Positions 1-7,605 of a stretch of DNA of 21,068 nucleotides are shown here, one piece after another. The position numbers were made by a program, and so were the translations under genes. Numbering within the stretch: the stretch's first letter is position 1; every line of letters starts with the position of its first letter. The stretch is from positions 2,866,731-2,887,798 of the forward strand of contig CM035355.1 in NCBI GenBank assembly GCA_020137815.1. The letters are read 5' to 3'. This stretch comes from Hormiphora californensis. Lineage: Eukaryota > Ctenophora > Tentaculata > Cydippida > Pleurobrachiidae. The notes beneath the pieces are model-generated. The model did not search any database and had not been told where the DNA came from. It saw only the letters and a program-made list of their open reading frames with translations.

Positions 1-293
1 TACAAACATAAAATCATTCAACTAGAAAGCATTTCTCTTTTTAAGTCACAACCAAACCTCCAGACTCTGGAGTTCAGAGACTCGTCTCACAAAAGACTGC
101 CCTCTCCGAACCGGGCCGAAGCGCCTACGACATTACAGTCAACTAGACGAAAATAACAAATATCAGACAATGATGGTCTCACCTCACTATCAACTTTATC
201 AGATCCAGGACAGGCGAAGGACACAAGTTCGTGACATCGCTTGTGCACGACGAACGAACATACTGAAAAAGAGAATACTGGGTTAGAAACAAT

Positions 294-306
294 GGGGGGG
301 GGGGGG
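294..306. repeat. Poly-G run (13 G)
   Basis: Thirteen consecutive G on the plus strand. Similar G runs occur at 10602-10614 and 12704-12714, where on the coding strand they act as poly-C tracts before splice acceptors. No acceptor was recognised next to this one. Confidence 0.9.
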
Positions 307-650
307 TGGCTAAGAACTCAGTTTGTGGCCTGAGCATGTGGTGAGGGATAGCCGGTAGATAATCCAGAGGTATTATGGATCAAGAATGATCAAGATTACA
401 ACACGGTGAGTGATTAAAGACAAAAAACTAAAAGAGGATTCTTTAGTGATTTGACGCAATTCCTTTGATTTGAATTGAGGTGCAATGTCCTCTCCACTTT
501 TTTAAGAAAACTTTTCTTCGTTTCTACCAAGAACATCTTCGCTGCTCCGTCTTGTTTTTTTTCTCCTACCTCTCTCTCCCCATCTCTCTTCGATCTTCTC
601 GAATTCGGTACATCATCTAGCTCTCTTCACTCATCACTCTGACTCTCTGA

Positions 651-681
651 CTCTCTCTCTCTATCTCTCTCTCTCTCTCTT

Positions 682-730
<49 letters not shown>
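651..730. repeat. (CT)n microsatellite
   Basis: About 80 bp of nearly pure CT on the plus strand with a few interruptions. It is the first of four long GA/CT tracts in the presumed PKC intron. Confidence 0.95.
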
Positions 731-731
<1 letters not shown>

Positions 732-1240
732 CTCTCTTCACTCTGTTACAATGCACCATTTCCTGTGTATAGCCAGCAGCCTGCCGCGACTACCCAATAG
801 AAGCTGACCTCAGCATAATATAATGTAACGGGAGGATGTTCTAGGAGGAGAGAGAGAGGTCTCAACTATTATACTACCCTGGGTACCCAACAAATGTACA
901 CAATATGATCTGACTGGTACTGTCATGATTATTGATTCATCAATCCAGTACTTGAGTACTTTTACAGTGGTACACGCCCGGTAAACGCACCAAAAACATG
1001 AGCGTTTCTTGCTACGATTCATGAACTTGATCAGTGCCTCGGAATTATTCAAAAGAAGAAGATTATATGAGATACCACATGTGTATTAGATAATTAATAA
1101 TTAATATGAAATGCTACTTTGTACGAGACAATCCATCATACTTGACGTGTATGCCTATATAATATTGTGATTTGACATCTGATCAAAGACGTCAAAGTCA
1201 CTTTATTCATTCCTTCCACCACTCCCATACGAACCACTGG

Positions 1241-1408
<168 letters not shown>

Positions 1409-1524
1409 TAAGAGAGAGATAGAGAATCATTTTGTCGAGCATATATCGCACGTCAATGTGAACAGGCTATCCCCTCTTTGCGTGTCCAATCTTCCCCGGT
1501 CATCACCATCTTGCTATCCCAACT

Positions 1525-1545
1525 TTCTCTCTCTCTCTATCTCTC

Positions 1546-1637
<92 letters not shown>

Positions 1638-1657
1638 TCTCTCTCTCTCTCTCTCTG
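1525..1657. repeat. (CT)n microsatellite
   Basis: About 130 bp of CT on the plus strand with a few TA or CC interruptions. It sits between two GA tracts and is complementary to both. Confidence 0.95.
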
Positions 1658-1761
1658 TTTATCTTCTGTCTTTGACTGTTGTGTTTGCACCGGGTATAAA
1701 ACAAACACACAGATGCAGATCAACATGACAGAGTTGGTCACACGCATAGAGAAGGAGATAG

Positions 1762-1762
<1 letters not shown>

Positions 1763-1849
<87 letters not shown>

Positions 1850-1853
1850 AGAT

Positions 1854-1896
<43 letters not shown>
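1763..1896. repeat. (GA)n microsatellite
   Basis: About 134 bp of GA with two short interruptions near 1845-1857. With the preceding CT tract it forms a long inverted repeat of simple sequence around an AT-rich spacer of about 100 bp. Confidence 0.95.
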
Positions 1897-1898
<2 letters not shown>

Positions 1899-2650
1899 AG
1901 AGAGATACCATAGTGAGAAACCTGATGGCCATGAGAAATATTACACCGATCACTATATAGTCCAACGTGTGCCGTTTATTCAATAGACATAACACATGTA
2001 TATGCGGCATACGATGACTTGACCGTATGTTCTTTTATTGCCGATATATCACATAACACACTCTACTTATTGAGAGTCGTTGATAGATATGCTGGTGAAA
2101 ATGTGAAAACACAGATAAATTGGTCGGTGACAATAGGAAAACACAGACACTCTGGGTAGATGGAGGACCCAGTTAAACCCCTCATTATGTAAACAGTGGA
2201 TGAGAGGGGATGCTAATATGAGAAAGATCGATCTGTGTAATGAATATATCCAGATAGATGTCGTATTGGGGGGAGTTAGCACAGGATTCTATTAGGAAAC
2301 ATTGGAAAGAAAAGTTAGAGTTTATTAGCCAAAGAAAGATCTTTGAATCAGGATTGAGGAATGAGGATGTCTATTTATGGGTAGCTGATATAAGATTAAT
2401 CTTATTCATAATCTTATTCATAATTATTAATAATGTGAAGAGAACAACGGTTGTGTACAAGGAGGGGGAAGGGAGTTGGGGTCGGTGTTGTATTATAATA
2501 TAGTACTTACTTGAACACTGATATCCCTGTTTTCCAAATACGCCCCTGAGTAGAAAATTGTATAATCAGTCACGAAATGTTAGAATTACACTTGAGTGAG
2601 ATAAGGTATCGGCAGGATAATAGAAGATCTAACACCATAACAGCACTCAC

Positions 2651-2793
2651 CAGATAAAGTCTTTACAATGGGCACAGTAGGTTGGCTGATTGAGAAACCG
2701 GGCCTGAAACTTGTGGTCCTTTATTTCATGAACTTTCCCACGCTTTAGGGCTCCCCGACGCTGGAACACCTGGGCCACTGGAGCATCTCCCAT
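2651..2793 (-). CDS. Conventional-type protein kinase C, first coding exon (gene truncated by window edge)
   Basis: This exon encodes the N-terminus of a diacylglycerol-responsive Ser/Thr protein kinase. The 47 complete codons plus two bases contain a pseudosubstrate-like segment (RRGALKRGK, with Ala15 in the phospho-acceptor position) followed directly by the start of a C1A zinc-finger domain. That start shows the expected spacing His27, 12 residues, Cys40, 2 residues, Cys43, then KDFIW. In conventional PKCs the pseudosubstrate blocks the catalytic site until C1 and C2 bind membrane lipid and calcium. The chosen ATG (2793-2791) has A at -3 and G at +4 and matches the usual family start. An in-frame ATG at 2883 with no intervening stop is an alternative that would add 30 residues. 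The exon ends at GTGAGT (2650-2645) inside the Trp codon. C1B, C2 and kinase exons are not in the window, so the exact isoform class rests on the pseudosubstrate pattern. Confidence 0.85.
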
Positions 2794-3026
2794 CCTGCTC
2801 TTATAGGGTGTGTTAACTGTTAATTGTGGCTGAATTTCGTGTTTTGAGTAGGTAAACGTAATTTTTGATAAGCCGCTGTACATTCAACCAAATACAATTG
2901 AAAACCAAACTATCAATAGTGACACAAACTGAGGGCAGCTCAATAATCTTGAAGCTTAGAGATTTAGAGGGTAGTGCCTATCAGATGAGTGCATTTTGAT
3001 CAGAGAAATGAGGATACAGAATACCA

Positions 3027-3131
3027 GAAACCGACCGAATCAGGAAATACTGGTCCCTGATTGGCTGATAACCAGTCACGTGACCTAAATAACGAGTTCT
3101 GATTGGTTGTTTACTTAATCCGGTCGGTTCC
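3027..3131. repeat. 105-bp imperfect palindrome centred on an E-box, with CCAAT motifs
   Basis: The outer arms 3027-3040 and 3118-3131 pair at 12 of 14 positions (core AACCGACCG). Their midpoint coincides with the perfect palindrome GTCACGTGAC at 3075-3084. Read on the minus strand, the direction of PKC transcription, it also has two CCAAT motifs (opposite 3060-3064 and 3102-3106). It lies about 280-340 bp upstream of the PKC ATG. It may be a promoter element or a decayed foldback MITE, and the sequence alone does not separate these. Confidence 0.5.
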
Positions 3132-3170
3132 TGCAGAATACAGATCCACGCTAAATATAGTAGGAATCCT

Positions 3171-3206
3171 ACTGCAGTAGGAGGGTCTACTGCAGTAGGA
3201 GGGTCT
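3171..3206. repeat. Two tandem copies of an 18-bp unit
   Basis: Two perfect copies of ACTGCAGTAGGAGGGTCT. Each carries the palindrome ACTGCAGT, and a third partial match precedes them at 3165-3170. Confidence 0.9.
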
Positions 3207-4005
3207 ATGATTGAATCCATTTTAACTACAAGGTACAGATGTAATAACAGGTTAATTGCATAATAAGGATCGGTTCACGGGATATGATTTATTTAGCTGC
3301 ACCCCATCACAAAAAATTGGAAAATGTAATAGGACATTGTGGCAAATGTCAACAAGTTCGTTTCGAGATGTTTTTTGAAAATAGGTTTAAAATTGAACAG
3401 ATCTATACTATCAAAGTTAAAAATGTACAAGATTTGAGCGCTGATATCAAGTCCATTATTTATTCTTCCAGGAGATCTCTCATCTCCCTGGGACTTCCCC
3501 AGCTGAGGGATGTCCAAGAAGCAATCTACTGCTAAAATTTGCGTCAGAATTGTCACTGAGTCACTTTTCTGGCATTGGATTACGTCTTGTGTGGTGCATC
3601 TATTACATCCCCCAGCTGGAACGTCCGGCCAGCCCGGGAGAACTGTCGGGGGTACAAGGGAGGCTGCAAGGTAGGGGATTGCAAGGCAAGGTAGGGGACT
3701 GTGGCATATGAAAAGTCACTATTTGAAAGTCCATGGTGAGCTCAGGGCTGCCACGTCCGAGTTATTTTGAATTTTGAAATTTGATCACAGAAAAACCAAG
3801 ACACCCGAACGCGACAGAACGTAAATTTTTGTTTTTGAAACAAATTCCGCGCGCGCGATAAAAAACTATTAAACTATTAATGCGCGGCAATTTATTTGCG
3901 CGTGCGAAATATCGCTCTTGAAATTTTGCCAAAATAAAAACTGCTCCAAGTCAAAATTTTTGAAACTGTCCGCCCTTTTGGCTTTTTTTTTGCGTTACCT
4001 GAAAA

Positions 4006-4013
4006 GCGCTGCC
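4006..4013. repeat. Left target-site duplication of the MULE
   Basis: GCGCTGCC, repeated directly at 7598-7605. Eight to eleven base duplications are typical of Mutator-like transposition. Two bases separate this copy from the paired part of the left TIR. Confidence 0.75.
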
Positions 4014-4015
4014 TT

Positions 4016-4085
4016 ATAGGGATCCCTAAAAAAGTTCAGTATTTACACAGAGTTTACACAGTCTTTACTCAGTCGTTACACCCAG
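4016..4085. repeat. Left terminal inverted repeat of the MULE (70 bp)
   Basis: Begins ATAGGGATCCCTAAAAAAG and ends TTACACCCAG. It is the exact reverse complement of 7525-7594 by direct base-by-base comparison. The terminal GGGATCCC is itself palindromic. Confidence 0.95.
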
Positions 4086-4251
4086 AGCGGCGCGTGCTGC
4101 GCACAGTGGCTTTTTCCAAGAAAATATTGGATTGTGTGCTGCACAATTGACAAAATTGAGCGCTGCGGCGAAAAAAGTTTCCGAAAACGCTGCAAATCGA
4201 GTGCGAAAGACGCAGTCGTTACACCCAGAGCGGCGCGGGCGCTCTGGGTGT
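4070..4251. repeat. Internal duplication of the TIR inner edge, plus hairpin
   Basis: CAGTCGTTACACCCAGAGCG and the five following bases at 4070-4094 recur exactly at 4213-4237, 143 bp inward. The second copy continues into a perfect 11-bp hairpin, with arms CACCCAGAGCG and CGCTCTGGGTG spanning 4222-4251. The right end of the element lacks the equivalent copy. Confidence 0.85.
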
Positions 4252-4256
4252 GGTAG

Positions 4257-4495
4257 CATACAATAATGCCTACGGTCAATAATGCCTACACCCTAAAACA
4301 CCTAATTAGAGGTGGAGGGTAGGCAAAACTGCTTGTAGGCATTATCGTCAACACCAGGGGGGTAAACCGCAGTTTTGCCTACGGTACATAATGCCTACCA
4401 TGTAGGCAAAACTGTGATTTTACCACTGATGTTGACAATAATGCCTACGAGCAGTTTTGCCTACCCTCCACCTCAGGGTGTAGGCAGTATTGCAT
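4257..4495. repeat. Left subterminal module array of the MULE
   Basis: Holds about five copies of GTAGGCATTAT and four of GTAGGCAAAACT in mixed orientation, plus a GTAGGCAGTATTG variant. Shared core is GTAGGCA. The same modules fill 7243-7515 at the other end. Candidate role (inference): transposase binding sites. Confidence 0.85.
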
Positions 4496-4586
4496 TGCAG
4501 TTGACAACTCGCTAAGGATATCTCGATTCGGTATATATATTTACCGAATCGAGATATTCTTAGCGAGTTGTCAACTGCAATGCAAT
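4489..4586. repeat. 98-bp near-perfect palindrome (45-bp arms, 8-nt loop)
   Basis: Arms 4489-4533 and 4542-4586 are complementary except at one base pair. The loop is AT-only. It lies inside the MULE between the left module array and the transposase 3' end. If transcribed it would form a long hairpin RNA. Confidence 0.93.
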
Positions 4587-4593
4587 CTTTCAT

Positions 4594-4649
4594 TCTCTTT
4601 TCTATCAATATTTCAATATATAGAAATATATATATTGATAGAAAAGAGA
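4594..4649. repeat. Second hairpin adjoining the palindrome
   Basis: Perfect 18-bp arms: TCTCTTTTCTATCAATAT at 4594-4611 and its reverse complement at 4632-4649. Further AT-rich pairing is possible inside the loop. It directly precedes the (GA)n tract. Confidence 0.88.
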
Positions 4650-4654
4650 CTGAA

Positions 4655-4660
4655 AATAGA

Positions 4661-4691
<31 letters not shown>

Positions 4692-4708
4692 AAGAGAGAG
4701 AAAGAGAA

Positions 4709-4799
<91 letters not shown>
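4655..4799. repeat. (GA)n microsatellite within the MULE
   Basis: An imperfect GAAA/GA start grades into pure GA, ending about 60 bp before the transposase stop codon. It lies inside the TIR boundaries, so the element carries it. Confidence 0.93.
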
Positions 4800-4802
<3 letters not shown>

Positions 4803-4858
4803 AAAACAAGCTAGTTCATTATTATAAAACTGAAATAAAACTGAAATACAACTGAATT

Positions 4859-5833
4859 TTACACAAGTCTGCTCAAAGATCTGCAGTAAAGGGCAAGTCC
4901 GACAGTTCCGTAGTTACTGATGGCTTTCTTGATCCTCTCCTCAAGGTCCCGATACTTCTTCCTCCTCTTAGCGGCAGGAACGTTCCCAGTGAGGCAGTGC
5001 TCGATGTGTAGTTCGGCCTGTTGATTGAACTGGGTCAGGGCGTCCGCCAGGAGTCCACCAGAGGGATTACTGCAACCGATGAAGCGGTTCAAGGCATTGT
5101 TGTTCCCCTCCGAGTGGTTGTTGGTACGGGGACCTCCGTCTAGGACAGTCTGGAACATGTTCCACATCCGGATAGGGTAGATGGGTGAAAGGATCCAGGT
5201 GGCTTCAAAGTAGTCTAGGAATACTCCCGCCGCAGCTGCTGTGGATGGTGAGAGGTTCAGTTTGAGGTAGTTCCAGGAGTCCACCACCTCGCCAACAGGA
5301 ACGAATGCCAGTCCAAACAGAGTTTCCAGCTCCAGCTTGAGCACCGGGTCAGAGGGGTAGTCCTGGAGCTTCATTAGGTGTCGCCGTACTGCTTGCTTCC
5401 AGTGGAATAGGCAGCCCCGTATGTCTGCATCAGGGAAGTGTAGATTGATGGCTCCATGTTCGGCCTGCTCAAAGTCACAGAGTATGGTGTCCATGTTTAG
5501 GCGGGGGCAGGCAGCTTTTAGGATTTCCAGGCAGGTGGAGTAGGAAGAGGTAGTCTGGTCCTCCAGGAGAAAGTAGGCCAAAGGAGTAGCCTCGGAGCTT
5601 CCACATACATGGCCGCAGACGATCCAAAGTTGCCGGAAGTGTTTGGGTGCCACCTTGAAGGTTCCATCCAGATAGAGGGTGGAGTGGTGTTGGTTGAGGA
5701 CTTCGAGGGTGTTGGTGGAGGCCATTGCAATAACACGCCGGTTGAGGTTGGTAATGAAATTCCCCCTCTGCGCTAGCTCACGGAGGGGTAATAATATCGC
5801 TTGTACGGCGGGAAAAAAATTCCTGTGTCCAAA
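4859..5833 (-). CDS. MULE transposase, catalytic DDE exon
   Basis: Encodes the RNase H-fold transposase core that cuts and joins DNA at the element's TIRs. Counting from the internal Met at 5725, the motifs are LYLDGTFKVAP (Asp20), ILCDFEQA (Asp84), GCLFHW (Cys105 and His108, the conserved CxxH of MULEs) and RTNNHSEGNN (Glu206), which together make a complete D-D-E set. The frame is open upstream of that Met for 36 codons, including RRVIAMASTNTLEVL, which matches the segment before the first Asp in MULE proteins. The frame then reaches a TAG preceded by a pyrimidine-rich tract, read here as the acceptor TTTTGTAG with first exon base 5833. That gives 324 residues and a TAA stop at 4859-4861. 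The N-terminal DNA-binding part lies in the separate exon upstream. No internal stop or frameshift was seen in this exon. Confidence 0.9.
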   Translation of the reverse strand, partial: FGHRNFFPAVQAILLPLRELAQRGNFITNLNRRVIAMASTNTLEVLNQHHSTLYLDGTFKVAPKHFRQLWIVCGHVCGSSEATPLAYFLLEDQTTSSYSTCLEILKAACPRLNMDTILCDFEQAEHGAINLHFPDADIRGCLFHWKQAVRRHLMKLQDYPSDPVLKLELETLFGLAFVPVGEVVDSWNYLKLNLSPSTAAAAGVFLDYFEATWILSPIYPIRMWNMFQTVLDGGPRTNNHSEGNNNALNRFIGCSNPSGGLLADALTQFNQQAELHIEHCLTGNVPAAKRRKKYRDLEERIKKAISNYGTVGLALYCRSLSRLV

Positions 5834-6267
5834 CTACAAAACAGAAAGTTCTAATTTTTTGAACATACCGAGGAAATTGTCTGAGCTACCATTACATACC
5901 GGAATTTTTCGATATTTTGGCCATTAACACTGTTTTTGTTTTTGGAAAACTATGAAGATGCTGGAATTTGGCTACAAAAAGCTTCAGAAATGTGCAAAAT
6001 GCCATTCCAAAGGTATTAGAGGTGGATTCATTGATAACTAAGCTATAGTCGAGTCAGAATAAATTCCACAAGATTGGAATTTTATGCCCATATAAGGAGT
6101 TATGCGACACACCTCTGTTGTTAAACATGTGGTGGAATCGCTACCGGTCGCTACTTTCTGTAGAATGCAGGTCCTGGTTACTATACAAACTAGTACCATA
6201 CGTTTTAGATAGGTTTTAGACAAGTTTTCGATAACTTTTCATGAGAAGGTCCTGTAAATTTTCATTT
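5834..6267 (-). other. Putative intron between FLYWCH and DDE exons of the transposase
   Basis: No frame joins the FLYWCH reading frame to the DDE reading frame through this AT-rich stretch. A good acceptor sits at its end (5834-5836), but I could not choose a single donor. The frame upstream runs open to a TAA at 6268-6270, so the donor is probably within about 6270-6440. The short ORFs here look like chance. Confidence 0.5.
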
Positions 6268-7008
6268 TTAGGTAGGCGGTATTGTCACCCCTTTGGCTGC
6301 GAAGGGGTTCGCGAAAAATCGCGCGCGAAAAAGAGGGCGCGACGTGCCCAAGTCACCCCTATATGCAATAATAGGGGTGACTTCGTAACCAAGGTTGAGG
6401 GAGGTGGTGGTGTCCGAGAATATATGGAAGCCGGTCCCAGATGAAGGAAGAGGTAGGGAAAACTCTGTAGCGCATGTAGCTTCAATCAGGGGGTATCCTC
6501 TCTCCAGTCTCCTCTTGTAGGTAACTTTTCTCTTGAGCTTTTTTAGGTCAGGCAGCTCATGGATGGCGTCCTGGGGGGTCCCGCCTAGTAGACTGGTTAC
6601 CAGCTTCGCAGGGGCGTCAGATGAAGAGGTAGTAACTTGCCGGAGTCTAGAGAGGAAGGCATTTGCCGATGTTGTCTGGATGGAGGGGTCATGGGTGTGC
6701 GGGGTCTCCTTTACTACTCCAACTGGTTCATCGAGGGTGGTAGTTAGTCGTCCCGTACAGTTTGGTGTGTACTGTTTCCGGTCCTTGCAGGCCCAGTGCT
6801 GGACTTTCTGGGTCTTCCTGTTTCCACAGTAGAGGTATCCATTATAGGCGGCCTGTCGTCCACCTTTAGCACCAGTCAGGAATTGAAGAGAGGATGTGAC
6901 AGGAGGAGGAGGGGTAGGTAGGGTAGGTGTAGCAGGCGGAGGAGGAGGAGGGGTAGGTAGGGTAGGTGTAGCAGGAAGAGGAGGAGGAGGAGTAGTAGGT
7001 CCAACCGA
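6268..7008 (-). CDS. MULE transposase, N-terminal exon with FLYWCH zinc finger
   Basis: An open minus-strand frame after a TAA at 7009-7011. It starts with a proline/threonine-rich repeat (about 6895-6996), followed by a FLYWCH-type zinc finger: GGRQAAYNGYLYCGNRK, QHWACKDRKQY, a further Cys in NCTGRL, and a closing HTH. Next comes a basic segment (LKKLKRKVTYKRRLERGYP) that usually links the FLYWCH finger to the catalytic domain. FLYWCH fingers bind DNA, here presumably the element's ends. The frame contains no Met, so the start codon must come from another exon or from a different frame: an ATG at 7097 opens MSDWIRDMGG one frame away and runs into the same CCT tract as poly-Leu. The true 3' splice-donor boundary is uncertain, and the last part of the interval (below about 6400) may be intronic. 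Confidence 0.78.
   Translation of the reverse strand, partial: SVGPTTPPPPLPATPTLPTPPPPPPATPTLPTPPPPVTSSLQFLTGAKGGRQAAYNGYLYCGNRKTQKVQHWACKDRKQYTPNCTGRLTTTLDEPVGVVKETPHTHDPSIQTTSANAFLSRLRQVTTSSSDAPAKLVTSLLGGTPQDAIHELPDLKKLKRKVTYKRRLERGYPLIEATCATEFSLPLPSSGTGFHIFSDTTTSLNLGYEVTPIIAYRGDLGTSRPLFRARFFANPFAAKGVTIPPT
6352..6381. repeat. Small perfect hairpin inside the MULE
   Basis: Ten-base arms GTCACCCCTA and TAGGGGTGAC with a 10-nt loop. It falls near the expected end of the FLYWCH exon. Confidence 0.8.
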
Positions 7009-7024
7009 TTAGCATAGTGAATGA

Positions 7025-7143
7025 GACATGAGAGCTCCTCTAATCGTTGTAACAAGCCGTTAGATGAACCGCCCATATCACGTATCCAATCCGACATGAG
7101 ACATGAGAGCTTAAGCCTTACCGATTAGAGGAGCTCTCATGTC
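7025..7143. repeat. 22-bp perfect inverted repeat at the 5' end of the transposase gene
   Basis: Arms 7025-7046 and 7122-7143 (GACATGAGAGCTCCTCTAAT plus CG) are exact reverse complements. They bracket the ATG at 7097 and a partial direct copy at 7093-7110. Confidence 0.88.
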
Positions 7144-7242
7144 AATCGGTTTACTCCAATAACTAACGAGCCATATCTCCTATATCGTATTGGTGCCGCC
7201 CTCAGGGTCACGTTACCAATCGGGATATGATGATTTGACGCT

Positions 7243-7358
7243 TGTAGGCATTATCGCCATATCAACAATAATATTGACGCTTTTGCCTACACCCAATCAC
7301 CCCTGTAGGCATTATCGCCATATCAACAATAATATTGATGCTTTTGCCTACACCCAAT
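7243..7358. repeat. Tandem duplication, 61-bp period, in right subterminal region
   Basis: Copies 7243-7297 and 7304-7358 differ at one base in 55. Each unit opens with TGTAGGCATTATCG and closes with TTTTGCCTACACCC, so each unit is bounded by opposed copies of the GTAGGCA core. Confidence 0.93.
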
Positions 7359-7515
7359 TATCAATAATGTAGGCATTATTGATCGTAGGCATTATCGTAC
7401 TTTATCGTAGGCATTATTGCCACCGTAGGCATTATTGCCGTTTTGACGGTTTTGCCTACACCCAATTATATATGCCTATATACCCTGTAGGCATTATTGA
7501 CCGTAGGCATTATCG
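7359..7515. repeat. Right subterminal module array of the MULE
   Basis: Six further GTAGGCATTAT copies, mostly in the same orientation and often paired about 15-17 bp apart (near 7370, 7385, 7407, 7424, 7489 and 7503), and one TTTTGCCTAC. Together with the preceding tandem unit this end has about eight GTAGGCATTAT and three GTAGGCAAAA-type copies. Confidence 0.85.
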
Positions 7516-7524
7516 TACGTAATC

Positions 7525-7594
7525 CTGGGTGTAACGACTGAGTAAAGACTGTGTAAACTCTGTGTAAATACTGAACTTTTTTAGGGATCCCTAT
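7525..7594. repeat. Right terminal inverted repeat of the MULE (70 bp)
   Basis: Exact reverse complement of 4016-4085, ending TTAGGGATCCCTAT. Confidence 0.95.
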
Positions 7595-7597
7595 CCC

Positions 7598-7605
7598 GCG
7601 CTGCC
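7598..7605. repeat. Right target-site duplication of the MULE
   Basis: GCGCTGCC, identical to 4006-4013. Three bases separate it from the paired TIR. Confidence 0.75.

Larger units (their letters stand above)
2794..4005. other. Upstream region of the PKC exon; no supported gene
   Basis: Open frames of 79-87 codons exist on both strands (for example 3284-3535 plus and 3293-3556 minus), but they overlap each other, resemble no family I know and lack convincing splice context. The region holds an E-box-centred palindrome, an 18-bp tandem repeat, a short GCAAGGTAGGGGA direct repeat near 3667-3700, and an AT-rich stretch with CG-rich islands (3845-3910) just before the MULE. Confidence 0.5.
4014..7597 (-). 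mobile_element. Mutator-like (MULE) DNA transposon with FLYWCH-type transposase
   Basis: A 3.58-kb element bounded by perfect 70-bp terminal inverted repeats (4016-4085 and 7525-7594) and flanked by the 8-bp direct repeat GCGCTGCC. It encodes on the minus strand a FLYWCH zinc-finger exon and a MULE-type DDE transposase exon. Identical TIRs and an intact catalytic frame suggest recent activity. Between TIRs and genes lie modular subterminal repeats (GTAGGCATTAT and GTAGGCAAAA types), a 98-bp near-perfect palindrome (4489-4586), a (GA)n tract (4655-4799), a 61-bp-period tandem duplication (7243-7358) and a 22-bp inverted repeat (7025-7143). FLYWCH plus MULE domain architecture is known in animal elements. 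I cannot say whether this particular family has been described. Confidence 0.92.

Noticed and set aside
3284-3556. Overlapping 83- and 87-codon ORFs on opposite strands
   Set aside because: No recognisable family and mutual overlap; no splice signals or promoter features favour either.
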